Part shown: positions 10,395 to 21,317 of the stretch, piece after piece
How positions within the stretch are numbered: position 1 is the stretch's first letter
How the letters are laid out: every line of letters begins with the position of its first letter
From: Pirellulales bacterium
Lineage (GTDB): Bacteria; Planctomycetota; Planctomycetia; Pirellulales; UBA1268
Assembly (NCBI GenBank): GCA_016776925.1
Contig: JADHSL010000009.1
Coordinates: forward strand, 1-64,000
Length of the DNA stretch: 64,000 nt
Direction of reading: 5' to 3'
Position numbers and translations under genes: made by a program
The notes under the pieces: generated by a model
The model's database searches: none
Seen by the model: the letters and a program-made list of their open reading frames with translations, nothing else
What the model was told of the DNA's origin: nothing

Positions 10395-10817
10395 ATGGTT
10401 GCATCTCATTCTGGTGATTCAAAGGTGACAAAGCGCACCGTTATGATTGTTGAGGCTGCTGGTAAAAGCCAGGAGTCTCTCCAGAAATTTTTCATGGACC
10501 GGGGGTATCGAGCGTTCATTACTCAGGATCCCGAGCGGGCATTGATGCGATTCAAGACATGGCCTCGACCAGATCTGCTTCTTGTAAGTGCGCAGATAAT
10601 GCAAGAGCCTGTAATGAAGCTCTTCAATTCATTTTCGAAGGACCGTTATCTCGCGCGTGTCCCCGTTTTGATGATTGGAAGTAGACAGCGAAAACAGTTT
10701 TTTATTGATAATGCAAAGACAGACGAACTGCGAAAAGTACTTTTGATCCCCTTTAAGGCGGACACGCTCCTGTCCCTTGTCGAGTCTTTGATTGATCAGT
10801 CGAAATCTGACGAATGA
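10395..10817 (+). CDS. Degenerate (pseudo-)receiver domain protein
   Basis: A 140-residue single-domain protein with the alternating beta/alpha pattern of a response-regulator receiver. The key positions are altered. The N-terminal acidic pair reads VEAA instead of V(D/E)DD, and the phosphoacceptor region reads PDLLLVSAQI with Ser where Asp is expected. The Thr/Ser switch segment reads VLMIGS, and the KPF loop reads LIPF without the Lys. I infer a phosphorylation-independent docking or signalling module. I chose the ATG at 10395 because a G-rich GAGGGGTGGGG ribosome site precedes it and the ORF-track start lies inside tRNA-Cys. There is no output domain and no kinase next to it. Confidence 0.7.
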   Translation: MVASHSGDSKVTKRTVMIVEAAGKSQESLQKFFMDRGYRAFITQDPERALMRFKTWPRPDLLLVSAQIMQEPVMKLFNSFSKDRYLARVPVLMIGSRQRKQFFIDNAKTDELRKVLLIPFKADTLLSLVESLIDQSKSDE

Positions 10818-10865
10818 CTTCGGAACTGAGTAGCTGAACTTCAGGCACTGCGATTCCAGTCGCCA

Positions 10866-12248
10866 TCAAAGATGGTTGTAGGACCCTTGCTGAGCAGGGG
10901 AGGGGATTGCCTTCTGAGGGTGGAGACGGAGATAAGCGATCGCCTGCTTTATGTCGGCAAGTAAAAGATCAGCCATCTCACGGTTGAAACCACGTTTTAC
11001 GAGAATGCGCTGGAATGCTTTGTGAGCGAGTTCGCCCGTAAATGGGTAGGCGGGAACTTGCCATCCGCGCATTCGAAGTCGGTCTGCTAAATCGTACAGC
11101 GTAAAGCCATGGTCAGACCCCTCAGTTTGTGTCCAGACGACAGTAGGTATGCCCTTTGACGGGGCTCCATCATGGATGATTTCAAAACCATCAACGCTCC
11201 CAATCTCTTGAGCACAGTACTGTGCGATTTCATGGGAGCTACCGTGAATGGCTGTGTAGCCAGCCCTGCCGAATCGCACAAAGTCAAAGTACTGTGCAAT
11301 CACTTGGCCTGCAGGACGCGAAAAGTTGATCTGAAAGGTAGGCATGTCGCCTCCCAGATAGCTAACGTGAAAGACAAGTTCTTCTGGTAAGTCAGCAACA
11401 TCTCTCCAGAGCACCCAGCCGACTCCGAGCGGAGCGAGACCGAACTTATGGCCAGAGGCATTGATTGACTTCACACGTTCAAGCCGAAAGTCCCATGGCT
11501 CGTGATCTGGAGAAGTAAATGGTGCTAAAAAGCCACCACTCGCCGCATCAACATGAATAGGAATATCAATTCCGGTGCGAGCCTGAAAGTCATCGAGTGC
11601 GCGACTAATGCCGGCAACATCCTCGTAGAGACCATGGTATGTCACACCCATTGTCGGTACGACAAAAATAGTATTTTCATCGACTTGTTTGAGCATGGCA
11701 TCCGGTGCCATGCAGAGGTTGCCGGGAGACATTTCAATTTCCCGAAGTTCAATGTCCCAGTAGCGAGCAAATTTTTTCCAGCAAATCTGGACGCTTCCAC
11801 ACACCATGTTCGGGCGATCAGTTGGTTTGCCTGCTGCTTTCTGACGTGCTTTCCACCGCCATTTTGCTGCCATGCCGCCAAGCATTGAGGCTTCGCTTGA
11901 CCCAATTGTTGAGCATCCGACCGGCTTCCCAGGTGAGTGCCAAAGGTCTGCCAGAAGATTGATGCATCGCTCTTCAATTTCGGCTGTCTGGGGATATTCG
12001 TCTTTATCGATCAGGTTTTTATCGATGGCCAAGTCCATTAAATTGCGGACTTGCTGGCTCTCCCACGTCTGACAAAATGTCGCGAGATTCTGCTTGCTAT
12101 TGCCGTCGAGTAGCAATTCTTCACTGAGAATTTGATAGATAATATCGGGATTGCTTGTCCCGTCCGGGAAATGATCGCGAGGAAGCGGTTGAGTGAGGAG
12201 TGGCGTAATCTCAGCGTCTGAGCCTAATGCTGATGAATTCGAAGCCAT
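10866..12248 (-). CDS. gadB: Glutamate decarboxylase
   Basis: A PLP-dependent group II decarboxylase that turns glutamate into GABA while consuming a proton. The roughly 460-residue length is normal for GadA/B. Visible features are the N-terminal segment [13 protein letters not shown], the [15 protein letters not shown] loop, HVDAASGGF with the PLP-contacting Asp, and [10 protein letters not shown] with the Schiff-base Lys. The C-terminal His/Asp-rich pH-sensing features of the E. coli enzyme are not obvious. I chose the ATG at 12248 (MASNSS) because AAGG lies nine bases upstream; it directly abuts the other ATG at 12257. No glutamate/GABA antiporter is adjacent, so an acid-resistance role is not supported by context. 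Confidence 0.94.
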   Translation of the reverse strand: MASNSSALGSDAEITPLLTQPLPRDHFPDGTSNPDIIYQILSEELLLDGNSKQNLATFCQTWESQQVRNLMDLAIDKNLIDKDEYPQTAEIEERCINLLADLWHSPGKPVGCSTIGSSEASMLGGMAAKWRWKARQKAAGKPTDRPNMVCGSVQICWKKFARYWDIELREIEMSPGNLCMAPDAMLKQVDENTIFVVPTMGVTYHGLYEDVAGISRALDDFQARTGIDIPIHVDAASGGFLAPFTSPDHEPWDFRLERVKSINASGHKFGLAPLGVGWVLWRDVADLPEELVFHVSYLGGDMPTFQINFSRPAGQVIAQYFDFVRFGRAGYTAIHGSSHEIAQYCAQEIGSVDGFEIIHDGAPSKGIPTVVWTQTEGSDHGFTLYDLADRLRMRGWQVPAYPFTGELAHKAFQRILVKRGFNREMADLLLADIKQAIAYLRLHPQKAIPSPAQQGSYNHL

Positions 12249-12938
12249 TGTGATCATCCTTGAGTGAGGTTGCTTAACGTGTTCGCATCGCGTGCAGAAT
12301 GAGACGTATCGTACTCAATGAATGCCGGTGCGTCCCGTGCTTTTTGAAGGTGATTAGGAACAACGTGATGGCAACGGCATGTTAGCCGGATTGCCGACAG
12401 CAATCCGGCTGATGAAGCCATCAGTTTCGTAACGGTGTCGCCACGCAAATAACGAACGGCAGACATAATCTGAAGAAAAAATCTCAAAATCACGGTGTTT
12501 TCTGTCGCCGCTTGACCCGGACGCCGCTGCCGACTAACTTTCCGAATCTGGAAAATGGCTGCTAGCACTGCGGCATGTATGTCTCGTGCTTGGCGTGTTT
12601 TTCATCAAAAGCGGTTCTTTTGAGGCTTTAAACCCGAAGTTCCGTCGCGGTCATTGTGTCTGGTTTGTTTTCAAGCCGTGTTCACATGAAGCTGCTTGGT
12701 TCGTTGACAATTTGGTTGTGGTAATTGGCATCTTGATAGAATGTCGAAGAGAAATGATGTTTCTTATGATTCATCATTGATTCTTTTGCGTTCTCCCAAG
12801 GCAAACAATTTCGTGAGGTTCGTACTGAATCTCACAGAATTTAAGAGCGAGAAAAAAAACGTTACAAAAGGTGAGCCAAGCAATTTTGTTGTATTGGTTC
12901 ATCTGGTTGCGTGATATCCGATAGAAGTTCGCTTTGCG
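12249..12938. other. Long leader/intergenic region upstream of 23S rRNA
   Basis: About 690 bp without a convincing gene. The 104-aa minus ORF (12254-12568) and 64-aa plus ORF (12586-12780) show no domain and no clear ribosome site. It contains no 16S rRNA and no tRNA. It probably holds the promoter of the rRNA unit and the 5' leader. One weak sigma-70-like pair, TTGTGG-15-TAGAAT (about 12716-12742), and an isolated TTGACA at 12704 are visible. Confidence 0.6.
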
Positions 12939-15874
<2,936 letters not shown>

Positions 15875-15952
15875 CACTCTATTGCTCTCTTGCGAAAGCA
15901 TGAGAGTGCCAATTACCACAACATTTTCACCGTGAAAACGGTGACACAAGAT

Positions 15953-16064
15953 TTTCCGGTGAACATATTTGAAAGGTCACACCCGTTCCCATCCCGAACA
16001 CGGTAGTTAAGCTTTCAGAGCCGATGGTAGTGCCAAAAGTGCGAGAGTAGGTATTGCCGGAAAT
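15953..16064 (+). rRNA. rrf: 5S ribosomal RNA
   Basis: About 112 bases, closed by a terminal helix TTTCCGGTG.../...TTGCCGGAAA, with the typical internal stretch CCCGTTCCCATCCCGAACACGG and the loop E/helix region around GCGAGAGTAGG. It begins about 95 bp after 23S in the same orientation, and an intrinsic terminator follows immediately, so 23S and 5S form one transcript. Confidence 0.95.
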
Positions 16065-16072
16065 TTTTTACG

Positions 16073-16109
16073 AACCCCTCGGGCTCCTTTTGGGCCCCGA
16101 GGGGTTTTT
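16073..16109 (+). terminator. Intrinsic terminator of the 23S-5S unit
   Basis: The inverted repeat AACCCCTCGGG(C)TCC-TTTT-GGGCCCCGAGGGGTT forms a GC-rich stem of about 14 pairs closed by a short T loop. It ends in a run of five T. It also sits downstream of the convergent maf gene and could stop both transcripts. Confidence 0.92.
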
Positions 16110-16113
16110 GTTT

Positions 16114-16764
16114 CTATGGTGCTTCAATATGTCGACGAATCAGTTGTTCAATAAATGCAACAGGTAGTCCAACAACGGTGTCGGCGGATCCCTTAAGCAA
16201 ACGAAGGGGTAAAAGACCGTCTTGGAAACCGCATGCGCCCGCCTTGCCGCACCATTCATTTGTTGCAATGTACGAGTCAATTTCTTTTTTGTTGAGTGAT
16301 TCCATAAAAACTTCACTTGAAATACACCCCTCGATCGTTGTGTAACGATGCGGCCGTTCATTCGCATCGGTTGTACCGAGAGCTTCCGGAAACCAAATGC
16401 TCACGCCCGTAAAAACGCGGTGTTTTTCACCGGAAAGTGCTTCAATCATTCGTCGGGCATCATGAGCATTGCTTGGCTTTCCCAGTATTAAGCCATCGAT
16501 TTCACCGACAGTATCGCATGCAAGAATGGCGCGGGCTTCAGGTAGAGGTGCGTGTCGTGATACTGCAGAGGCTTTGACATGAGCCAATCGAGTTACAAAA
16601 TCTGCCACAGTCTCACCTGGCCGGTGCGGCGATGCCGATGCCTCTGCTTGTTCCGGTGGAGGGATAATGGCAACGTCCCAACCTGCAGAAATCGCCAGTT
16701 CTCGGCGACGGCGAGATTGGCTTGCTAGGATCAGAGGGAGTGGCAAAGGTGGTGTCATAGACAA
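16114..16764 (-). CDS. maf: Maf-family nucleoside triphosphate pyrophosphatase
   Basis: A 216-residue house-cleaning pyrophosphatase that hydrolyses non-canonical or modified nucleotides. The family signature is clear: ILASQSRRRRELA with the phosphate-binding SxSxRR loop near residue 14, FVTRLAHVKA, LACDTVGEIDG with the conserved Asp, LGKPSNAHDARRMIEALSG, and HRVFTGVS. The YF/UTP versus m7GTP specificity cannot be read. It is divergent from the adjacent RluA gene (41 bp apart) and its 3' end abuts the rRNA terminator. The C-terminus carries the usual VVGLPV motif. Confidence 0.93.
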   Translation of the reverse strand: MSMTPPLPLPLILASQSRRRRELAISAGWDVAIIPPPEQAEASASPHRPGETVADFVTRLAHVKASAVSRHAPLPEARAILACDTVGEIDGLILGKPSNAHDARRMIEALSGEKHRVFTGVSIWFPEALGTTDANERPHRYTTIEGCISSEVFMESLNKKEIDSYIATNEWCGKAGACGFQDGLLPLRLLKGSADTVVGLPVAFIEQLIRRHIEAP

Positions 16765-16805
16765 GTGGTTCGTGGAATGAATGACCGATAGGCTAAGGTA
16801 ATCAC

Positions 16806-17513
16806 ATGAAGGTTCTCCTTGATGATTCAGATATCATCGTTCTCGACAAGCCTGTTGGCCTTGCAACGGCTAACAGTCCACGGGGTGAGACGAGCCTCTA
16901 TGTTGAATTGGTAAGCAGGTTTGGGACCGGGTGTTTCGTTGGAGTCGTAAGCAGATTAGACAAGCCTGTGTCAGGTGTAGTTGTTTTTGGAAAGAACAAA
17001 TCTGCTGCGGCAAGTCTAGCTGAACAGTTCCGTCACCGAACTGTTCAAAAAGAATATGTTGCTATTATTGAAAAACGATTTCCATCAGCTCTCGGCGAAT
17101 GGGTGACCTGGCGAGATCTTATTCATTGGGATGATGCGTCACGTCGTGCTGTTATCGAAGCCACAAGAGGACAGAATAGCACTCAGGCAAGATCACAAAA
17201 AGCTGGGACGAATAGCGGCTCGGCAGAAACTTCGGCACGCGTAATAAAACGGGCAGGAGAAGTCTCGCTTGTCGAGTTGCTGCCAAAAACTGGTCGACGA
17301 CATCAATTGCGTGCTCAGTTGGCTTTCCGGGGATGTCCTATCGTCGGGGACCGTATGTATGGCAGTCGGCTTCCACTGAGTTTTGGAGACGGCATGGCCG
17401 TAGCACTCCATGCTCAGAAACTGACGTTTGAGCATCCAAAGACAGGCGACGAAACGACAGTCGAAGCAGAGATACCAAAGCTTTGGAAGTCACGCTGCGC
17501 GGCCCTGTTTTAA
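16806..17513 (+). CDS. RluA-family RNA pseudouridine synthase
   Basis: A 235-residue single-domain enzyme without an N-terminal S4 domain. It shows the fold motifs IIVLDKPVGLAT, the catalytic-Asp loop SRLDKPVSGVVVFGK near residue 58, EYVAIIE, and the C-terminal LLPKTGRRHQLRAQLAFRGCPIVGDRMYG. The catalytic loop reads SRLD where most RluA proteins read HRLD; the essential Asp is kept. About 25 residues of hydrophilic insertion lie in the middle (RGQNSTQARSQKAGT). The target (23S rRNA or tRNA) is unknown. AAGG lies seven bases before the ATG. Confidence 0.9.
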   Translation: MKVLLDDSDIIVLDKPVGLATANSPRGETSLYVELVSRFGTGCFVGVVSRLDKPVSGVVVFGKNKSAAASLAEQFRHRTVQKEYVAIIEKRFPSALGEWVTWRDLIHWDDASRRAVIEATRGQNSTQARSQKAGTNSGSAETSARVIKRAGEVSLVELLPKTGRRHQLRAQLAFRGCPIVGDRMYGSRLPLSFGDGMAVALHAQKLTFEHPKTGDETTVEAEIPKLWKSRCAALF

Positions 17514-17724
17514 GTGGCAATTCCGTGTGGTTTCGATGCAAGGTGTTCTTCGTCAGGTTTTTAAGAGATTCTGGCGAGAAGTTAATAGATCAAGTCCTTC
17601 GCCGGGTTCTGTGTCACGGAAAACCTTCAGTCGTGATGAGTGATTTGGTAGAGTCTGGCAAGCAATATATTCACGTGATACTCAAGATTCATCACTATAT
17701 TTATTCATTTTTATTTAAATTATC

Positions 17725-19326
17725 ATGTCTCAAAAACCTTCCCTGATTCGACGCTTTCGGCAAGCGGTGATTGATTCAGGATCGATAGAAAAATCAGTAC
17801 TAAACGCTGCAGAGTCATCAGTCCGAACATCTCCAGGGATGACTGCTTCCGATGAGATTGGAATTATTCGTGCGACACTCAATGTACTTGTAACGAAGGG
17901 GCACCTCGGTGAGGCTGATGCTGCAAGCGTCATAGGGTCGACATTAACGCAACTCGACTTGTTTCGTGAAGCATCACTAGCTAGCGGGCTCGGCTTAACT
18001 TCACAGGTACTGAATGATGCGGAAAATGCTGTTCGTTTGTTGCCCGACAACAAATCAGTTGATGAGGCGGCGATTGCAAAAGCCGTAGCGGACCGCCTTG
18101 TTGAGCAGGGACTTCTTACACCTTTTCAGGCAGCCCAGCTTCTCATGGGGCGAAAGAAATTTCAGTTAGGCCATTACCGAATTCTTTCACAAATTGGAAA
18201 GGGTGGAATGGGGCTTGTGTTTCTTGCGGAGCATGAGCTTATGGGGCGAAAAGTAGCAATCAAGGTGTTGCCACGGAAGAAGGTGACGAAGCAGTCAGAA
18301 GAGGCTTTTCGTCATGAGATTCGCATGCTTGGTCGTCTTGATCATGAGAATTTAGTACGGGCGATTGATGCGGGATTTGATGGCAATGTGTTTTATATGG
18401 TGACAGAGTTTATTGATGGTCTTGATCTCAATCGTCTGGTCAAGCAATACGGACGTCTGACCGATGATGTCGCTGCATCAATTATCTCGCAAGCCGCACG
18501 AGCTTTAGGGCATGCGCACGAAAACAAAATTGTGCATCGTGACGTCAAGCCCGGGAATATATTCGTCGGTTTTGATGGCTGTGTGAAACTCCTTGATCTC
18601 GGTCTTGCTCGATCGGAAGCGGATGGGGAGGCCAGTTCGTTTAGCGGTGTAGTTGGGACGATCGACTATATTGCGCCAGAACAGTTGGACAAAAACAGTG
18701 CAGGAAGTGTTGGTTCGGCGGCTGATGTATACAGTCTCGGGTGTACGCTCTACTACACAGTGACAGGGAATCCGCCGTATCCCGGAGGAGATCGTGGGCA
18801 TAAAGCCCGGCGTCATCTCGATCCCAAGCCAATCAGTAAACGTGAAATTCAAGAAAATGCAAAACATAGTAGTACTGGCTTCTGTGATGTGATTTATGGA
18901 ATGCTTTTGAAGGAGCCGAGCGATAGGTACCAGTCTATGGACGAGGTGATCGATTCACTGGGTAATTGGCTTCCACAGAACCCTCAGCAGGCCGTTATGA
19001 ATTGGATGAGTTCGTCGCCTGAAGCCAATCCGCATGATGAATGGGTGCTCTCAGGAGATGATCTTCTCGAGGACGGCAATGAGAACATAGCGCTGGAGCA
19101 GCCTGGGCGTGGTCTGGGGCAGGATCAATCAAGCATGCAAGCAGAAGTGCTGCAAGTAGCAGTACGATCCATTATCGTCGGTGTCGGTGTTAGTGTGTTA
19201 GTGGCTGTTGCGGATTTGTCGTTCCGTGAAGGTGTGAGCTATCGTCCGATCCTTTTCGGCTTGGTTGGTGTAGTTGTAGCTGGATGTGTTCAAGCTCTCC
19301 TGCGGGTCGTGAAGTCAAGCAGCTAG
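17725..19326 (+). CDS. Membrane-anchored Ser/Thr protein kinase
   Basis: A 533-residue Hanks-type kinase of planctomycete style. Residues 1-145 form a helical region with two similar halves (each ending near LT-x-x-QVL or LTPFQAAQLL) of unknown role. The kinase domain runs from about 150 to 420, with IGKGGMGLVF, the ATP-binding Lys in VAIKVL (about 180), HRDVKPGN with catalytic Asp 273, and DLGLAR in place of DFG. It also has GTIDYIAPEQ and ADVYSLGCTLYY. After an acidic linker, two hydrophobic segments (about 475-495 and 505-525) anchor the C-terminus. There is no extracellular sensor domain, so the N-terminal region may provide input. Upstream DNA is very AT-rich, and no ribosome site is obvious. 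Confidence 0.92.
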   Translation: MSQKPSLIRRFRQAVIDSGSIEKSVLNAAESSVRTSPGMTASDEIGIIRATLNVLVTKGHLGEADAASVIGSTLTQLDLFREASLASGLGLTSQVLNDAENAVRLLPDNKSVDEAAIAKAVADRLVEQGLLTPFQAAQLLMGRKKFQLGHYRILSQIGKGGMGLVFLAEHELMGRKVAIKVLPRKKVTKQSEEAFRHEIRMLGRLDHENLVRAIDAGFDGNVFYMVTEFIDGLDLNRLVKQYGRLTDDVAASIISQAARALGHAHENKIVHRDVKPGNIFVGFDGCVKLLDLGLARSEADGEASSFSGVVGTIDYIAPEQLDKNSAGSVGSAADVYSLGCTLYYTVTGNPPYPGGDRGHKARRHLDPKPISKREIQENAKHSSTGFCDVIYGMLLKEPSDRYQSMDEVIDSLGNWLPQNPQQAVMNWMSSSPEANPHDEWVLSGDDLLEDGNENIALEQPGRGLGQDQSSMQAEVLQVAVRSIIVGVGVSVLVAVADLSFREGVSYRPILFGLVGVVVAGCVQALLRVVKSSS

Positions 19327-19363
19327 CGAGAAGCTCAGCACAAGATGTCTGACCGAATACGAG

Positions 19364-20269
19364 TTAAACTGACAGGATGTCTTTCAAAGCCTCTTTAATG
19401 AACGGGAATTGATAGGCAAAGCCTGTTTCAAGTGCAGCCTGTGGTACGACTTTTTGGGAGGCGAAAAGTACTTTGGCAAATTCACCAAAAACCAGCCGAA
19501 GGCCAAGGTATGGTGCAGGCATAAAAGCGGGGCGTTTCAATTGTGCCGCGAGTGCTTTCGTGAATTCACTATTGCGCACTGGATTGGGAGCAACGGCGTT
19601 CATGGGTCCGTTTATTGAGAAGGTTTCGTTGGCGTGTATGTAAAGTCGTGCCAAATCAGCAACATGTACCCACGGCATCCACTGCCGTCCATTGCCAAGA
19701 GGGCCGCCGGCGCCGAGTCGAAATGGAGTCAGCATTTTGGCTAGTGCACCACCACCCGCCCCAAGTACGATCCCTGTCCGCATCGTGACAACACGGACAC
19801 CTTGTTCGCGAGCAATGTCTGCTTCTCGTTCCCAGTCAATACATACATCAGCGAGAAAGTCATTTCCTGGCGGTGACGATTCAGTTAAATCTTCTTCGCC
19901 TCGATCGCCGTAGTAGCCAACAGCACTGCTCGAAACAAGCGTCTTGATACCTGTTTTATTTTGCAGAATGCCTGAAACAAGATTTTTTGTTCCAAGTATA
20001 CGACTGTCTCTGATCGTGGCTTTCTGTGCAGTTGTCCAGCGGCCCTCAGCAACCGACTCGCCAGCAAGATGAAAAACACAATCAACACCGTCGAACGATT
20101 CAGGTGGCGGAGGTCCTTCCATCGGATTCCAACCGATCACATCTCCTGCGAGGTGGCCAATTTTTTCGGCAGCACGTTCTGGATTTCGTGTGAGTACGGT
20201 TGGTTTGTTAAGAAGTCGTAAGAGGCGTGGGCCAACAAAACCAGTGCCACCGGTGACGAGAGCTTTCAT
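19364..20269 (-). CDS. TIGR01777-type NAD-dependent epimerase/dehydratase
   Basis: A 301-residue extended-SDR protein like E. coli YfcH. Motifs are VTGGTGFVGPRLLRLL at the N-terminus, VFHLAGESVAEGRWT, SSSAVGYYG with the catalytic-type Tyr, RTGIVLGAGGGAL, PWVHVADLARL, and the C-terminal DUF1731-like segment (NAVAPNPVRNSEFTKALA, FAYQFPFIKEAL). The physiological substrate of this family is unsettled. It is convergent with the kinase gene (37 bp between stops) and otherwise stands alone. Confidence 0.93.
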   Translation of the reverse strand: MKALVTGGTGFVGPRLLRLLNKPTVLTRNPERAAEKIGHLAGDVIGWNPMEGPPPPESFDGVDCVFHLAGESVAEGRWTTAQKATIRDSRILGTKNLVSGILQNKTGIKTLVSSSAVGYYGDRGEEDLTESSPPGNDFLADVCIDWEREADIAREQGVRVVTMRTGIVLGAGGGALAKMLTPFRLGAGGPLGNGRQWMPWVHVADLARLYIHANETFSINGPMNAVAPNPVRNSEFTKALAAQLKRPAFMPAPYLGLRLVFGEFAKVLFASQKVVPQAALETGFAYQFPFIKEALKDILSV

Positions 20270-20345
20270 GAAGGAAATCTGCCTTTAGAGGATTGGGTGT
20301 GTGCAGTGTTAAATACTTTTAAATAAAAAATCGGTCATGGCTACC

Positions 20346-20371
20346 CAACCTCGAAGTGTTAAGTGAGGTTG
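20346..20371 (-). terminator. Possible terminator after the secreted hypothetical gene
   Basis: CAACCTC and GAGGTTG form a 7-bp stem around a 12-base loop, about 45 bp past the stop of the 20415 gene. A T-rich stretch follows on the minus strand, but about 15 bases away, so the call is weak. Confidence 0.3.
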
Positions 20372-20414
20372 CCACGCATTGATCAAGCCGGGTATTCCAA
20401 GACCAACATAATTC

Positions 20415-21107
20415 TCAGCCAGCAGGAAAGTTGGCTTCATTCGAGAGACTGTTCAAGAAGACTCGTGCCTTGCCATATTCACTCGAAGGATAGTCCTTTA
20501 CGTGTTCTTTGAGGACCTCCATGAATTTTGTGACCGTCTTGCGAATGGCTTGAAAATCTTTGAGCTGAAGGCCACTCCCAGATGAAGCACGGCCTGCAAA
20601 AAGCGAGTCAAGTTCTGAACGATAGGGAGTGAAAATGCTGTCCTGAAGAACAAGAGGGTATTGAATGTGACCGGTAACCGGGTCAAGTTGGGTTGAGCTA
20701 AGACGAGGAGGTGCCACTGATTTCGCAAGACGAATCGCATCTTCGTGTGAAATCCGCGAGGGTGCCTCATCAGCACGAGCTTGTCGGTTCGTCTTTCTCA
20801 TGTCGAAATAGGTTTCAGTCCATTTCTTTCGGTTATCAATTTGCTGGGACTGCGCCGACTGAAGATTCTTTGCAGCTTCTGAATTTTGTAAGTTTTGATA
20901 CCCCTGAGCCTTCATCATGGACGCCATCCCATAGTCTGCTCCCTGCTGCGCGGTCGATGCGAAATTCCCTCCACCCCAGCCACGTCTGCCCATGCCACCC
21001 ATCTGTGCTGCGACTGGTAGCACTAATAAGATCCAGCAAAAGATCCCACATAAAAACCGATGTTCCTTGAGAAGTGAGAGCGTCAGCGGCCAAGTTCGAA
21101 TCTTCAT
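20415..21107 (-). CDS. Secreted protein of unknown function
   Basis: A 230-residue protein with a clear signal peptide (hydrophobic CGIFCWILLVLPVAA, cleavage likely after AAQ). A short Gly/Met/Arg/Trp-rich segment (MGGMGRRGWGGG) follows, then a Gln/Asn/Ala-rich helical stretch and a C-terminal part with charged helices. I recognise no catalytic motif or named domain. The GAGGCCCC stretch upstream is a plausible ribosome site. The pattern of a signal peptide plus a low-complexity Gly/Gln stretch is common among planctomycete cell-envelope proteins, but function cannot be stated. Confidence 0.7.
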   Translation of the reverse strand: MKIRTWPLTLSLLKEHRFLCGIFCWILLVLPVAAQMGGMGRRGWGGGNFASTAQQGADYGMASMMKAQGYQNLQNSEAAKNLQSAQSQQIDNRKKWTETYFDMRKTNRQARADEAPSRISHEDAIRLAKSVAPPRLSSTQLDPVTGHIQYPLVLQDSIFTPYRSELDSLFAGRASSGSGLQLKDFQAIRKTVTKFMEVLKEHVKDYPSSEYGKARVFLNSLSNEANFPAG

Positions 21108-21317
21108 GGAAGGGGCCTCGTCGAATAAACAGTCAATATTTTGGAAACTACGCTATATAGTTTCAGCGAAAATCTACTGATGATAGTATACTTCGAAAGT
21201 TGAAAAATCGCGACGTGAGCCTCCTGCTGGACACGTGGCCTATGTTTTTAGGTGCCGGATCAAGGGCTTGCTGAAGTGCCTTTGGAATAAAAAACCCACG
21301 CAAATCGGAAAAATATT

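Noticed and set aside
12254-12568. 104-aa minus-strand ORF upstream of 23S rRNA
   Set aside because: No domain, no ribosome site, and overlap with the gadB start region; likely leader DNA.
12704-12742. Sigma-70 promoter for the rRNA unit
   Set aside because: TTGACA at 12704 has no well-placed -10 and the TTGTGG/TAGAAT pair has a 15-base spacer; recorded in the intergenic note but not claimed.
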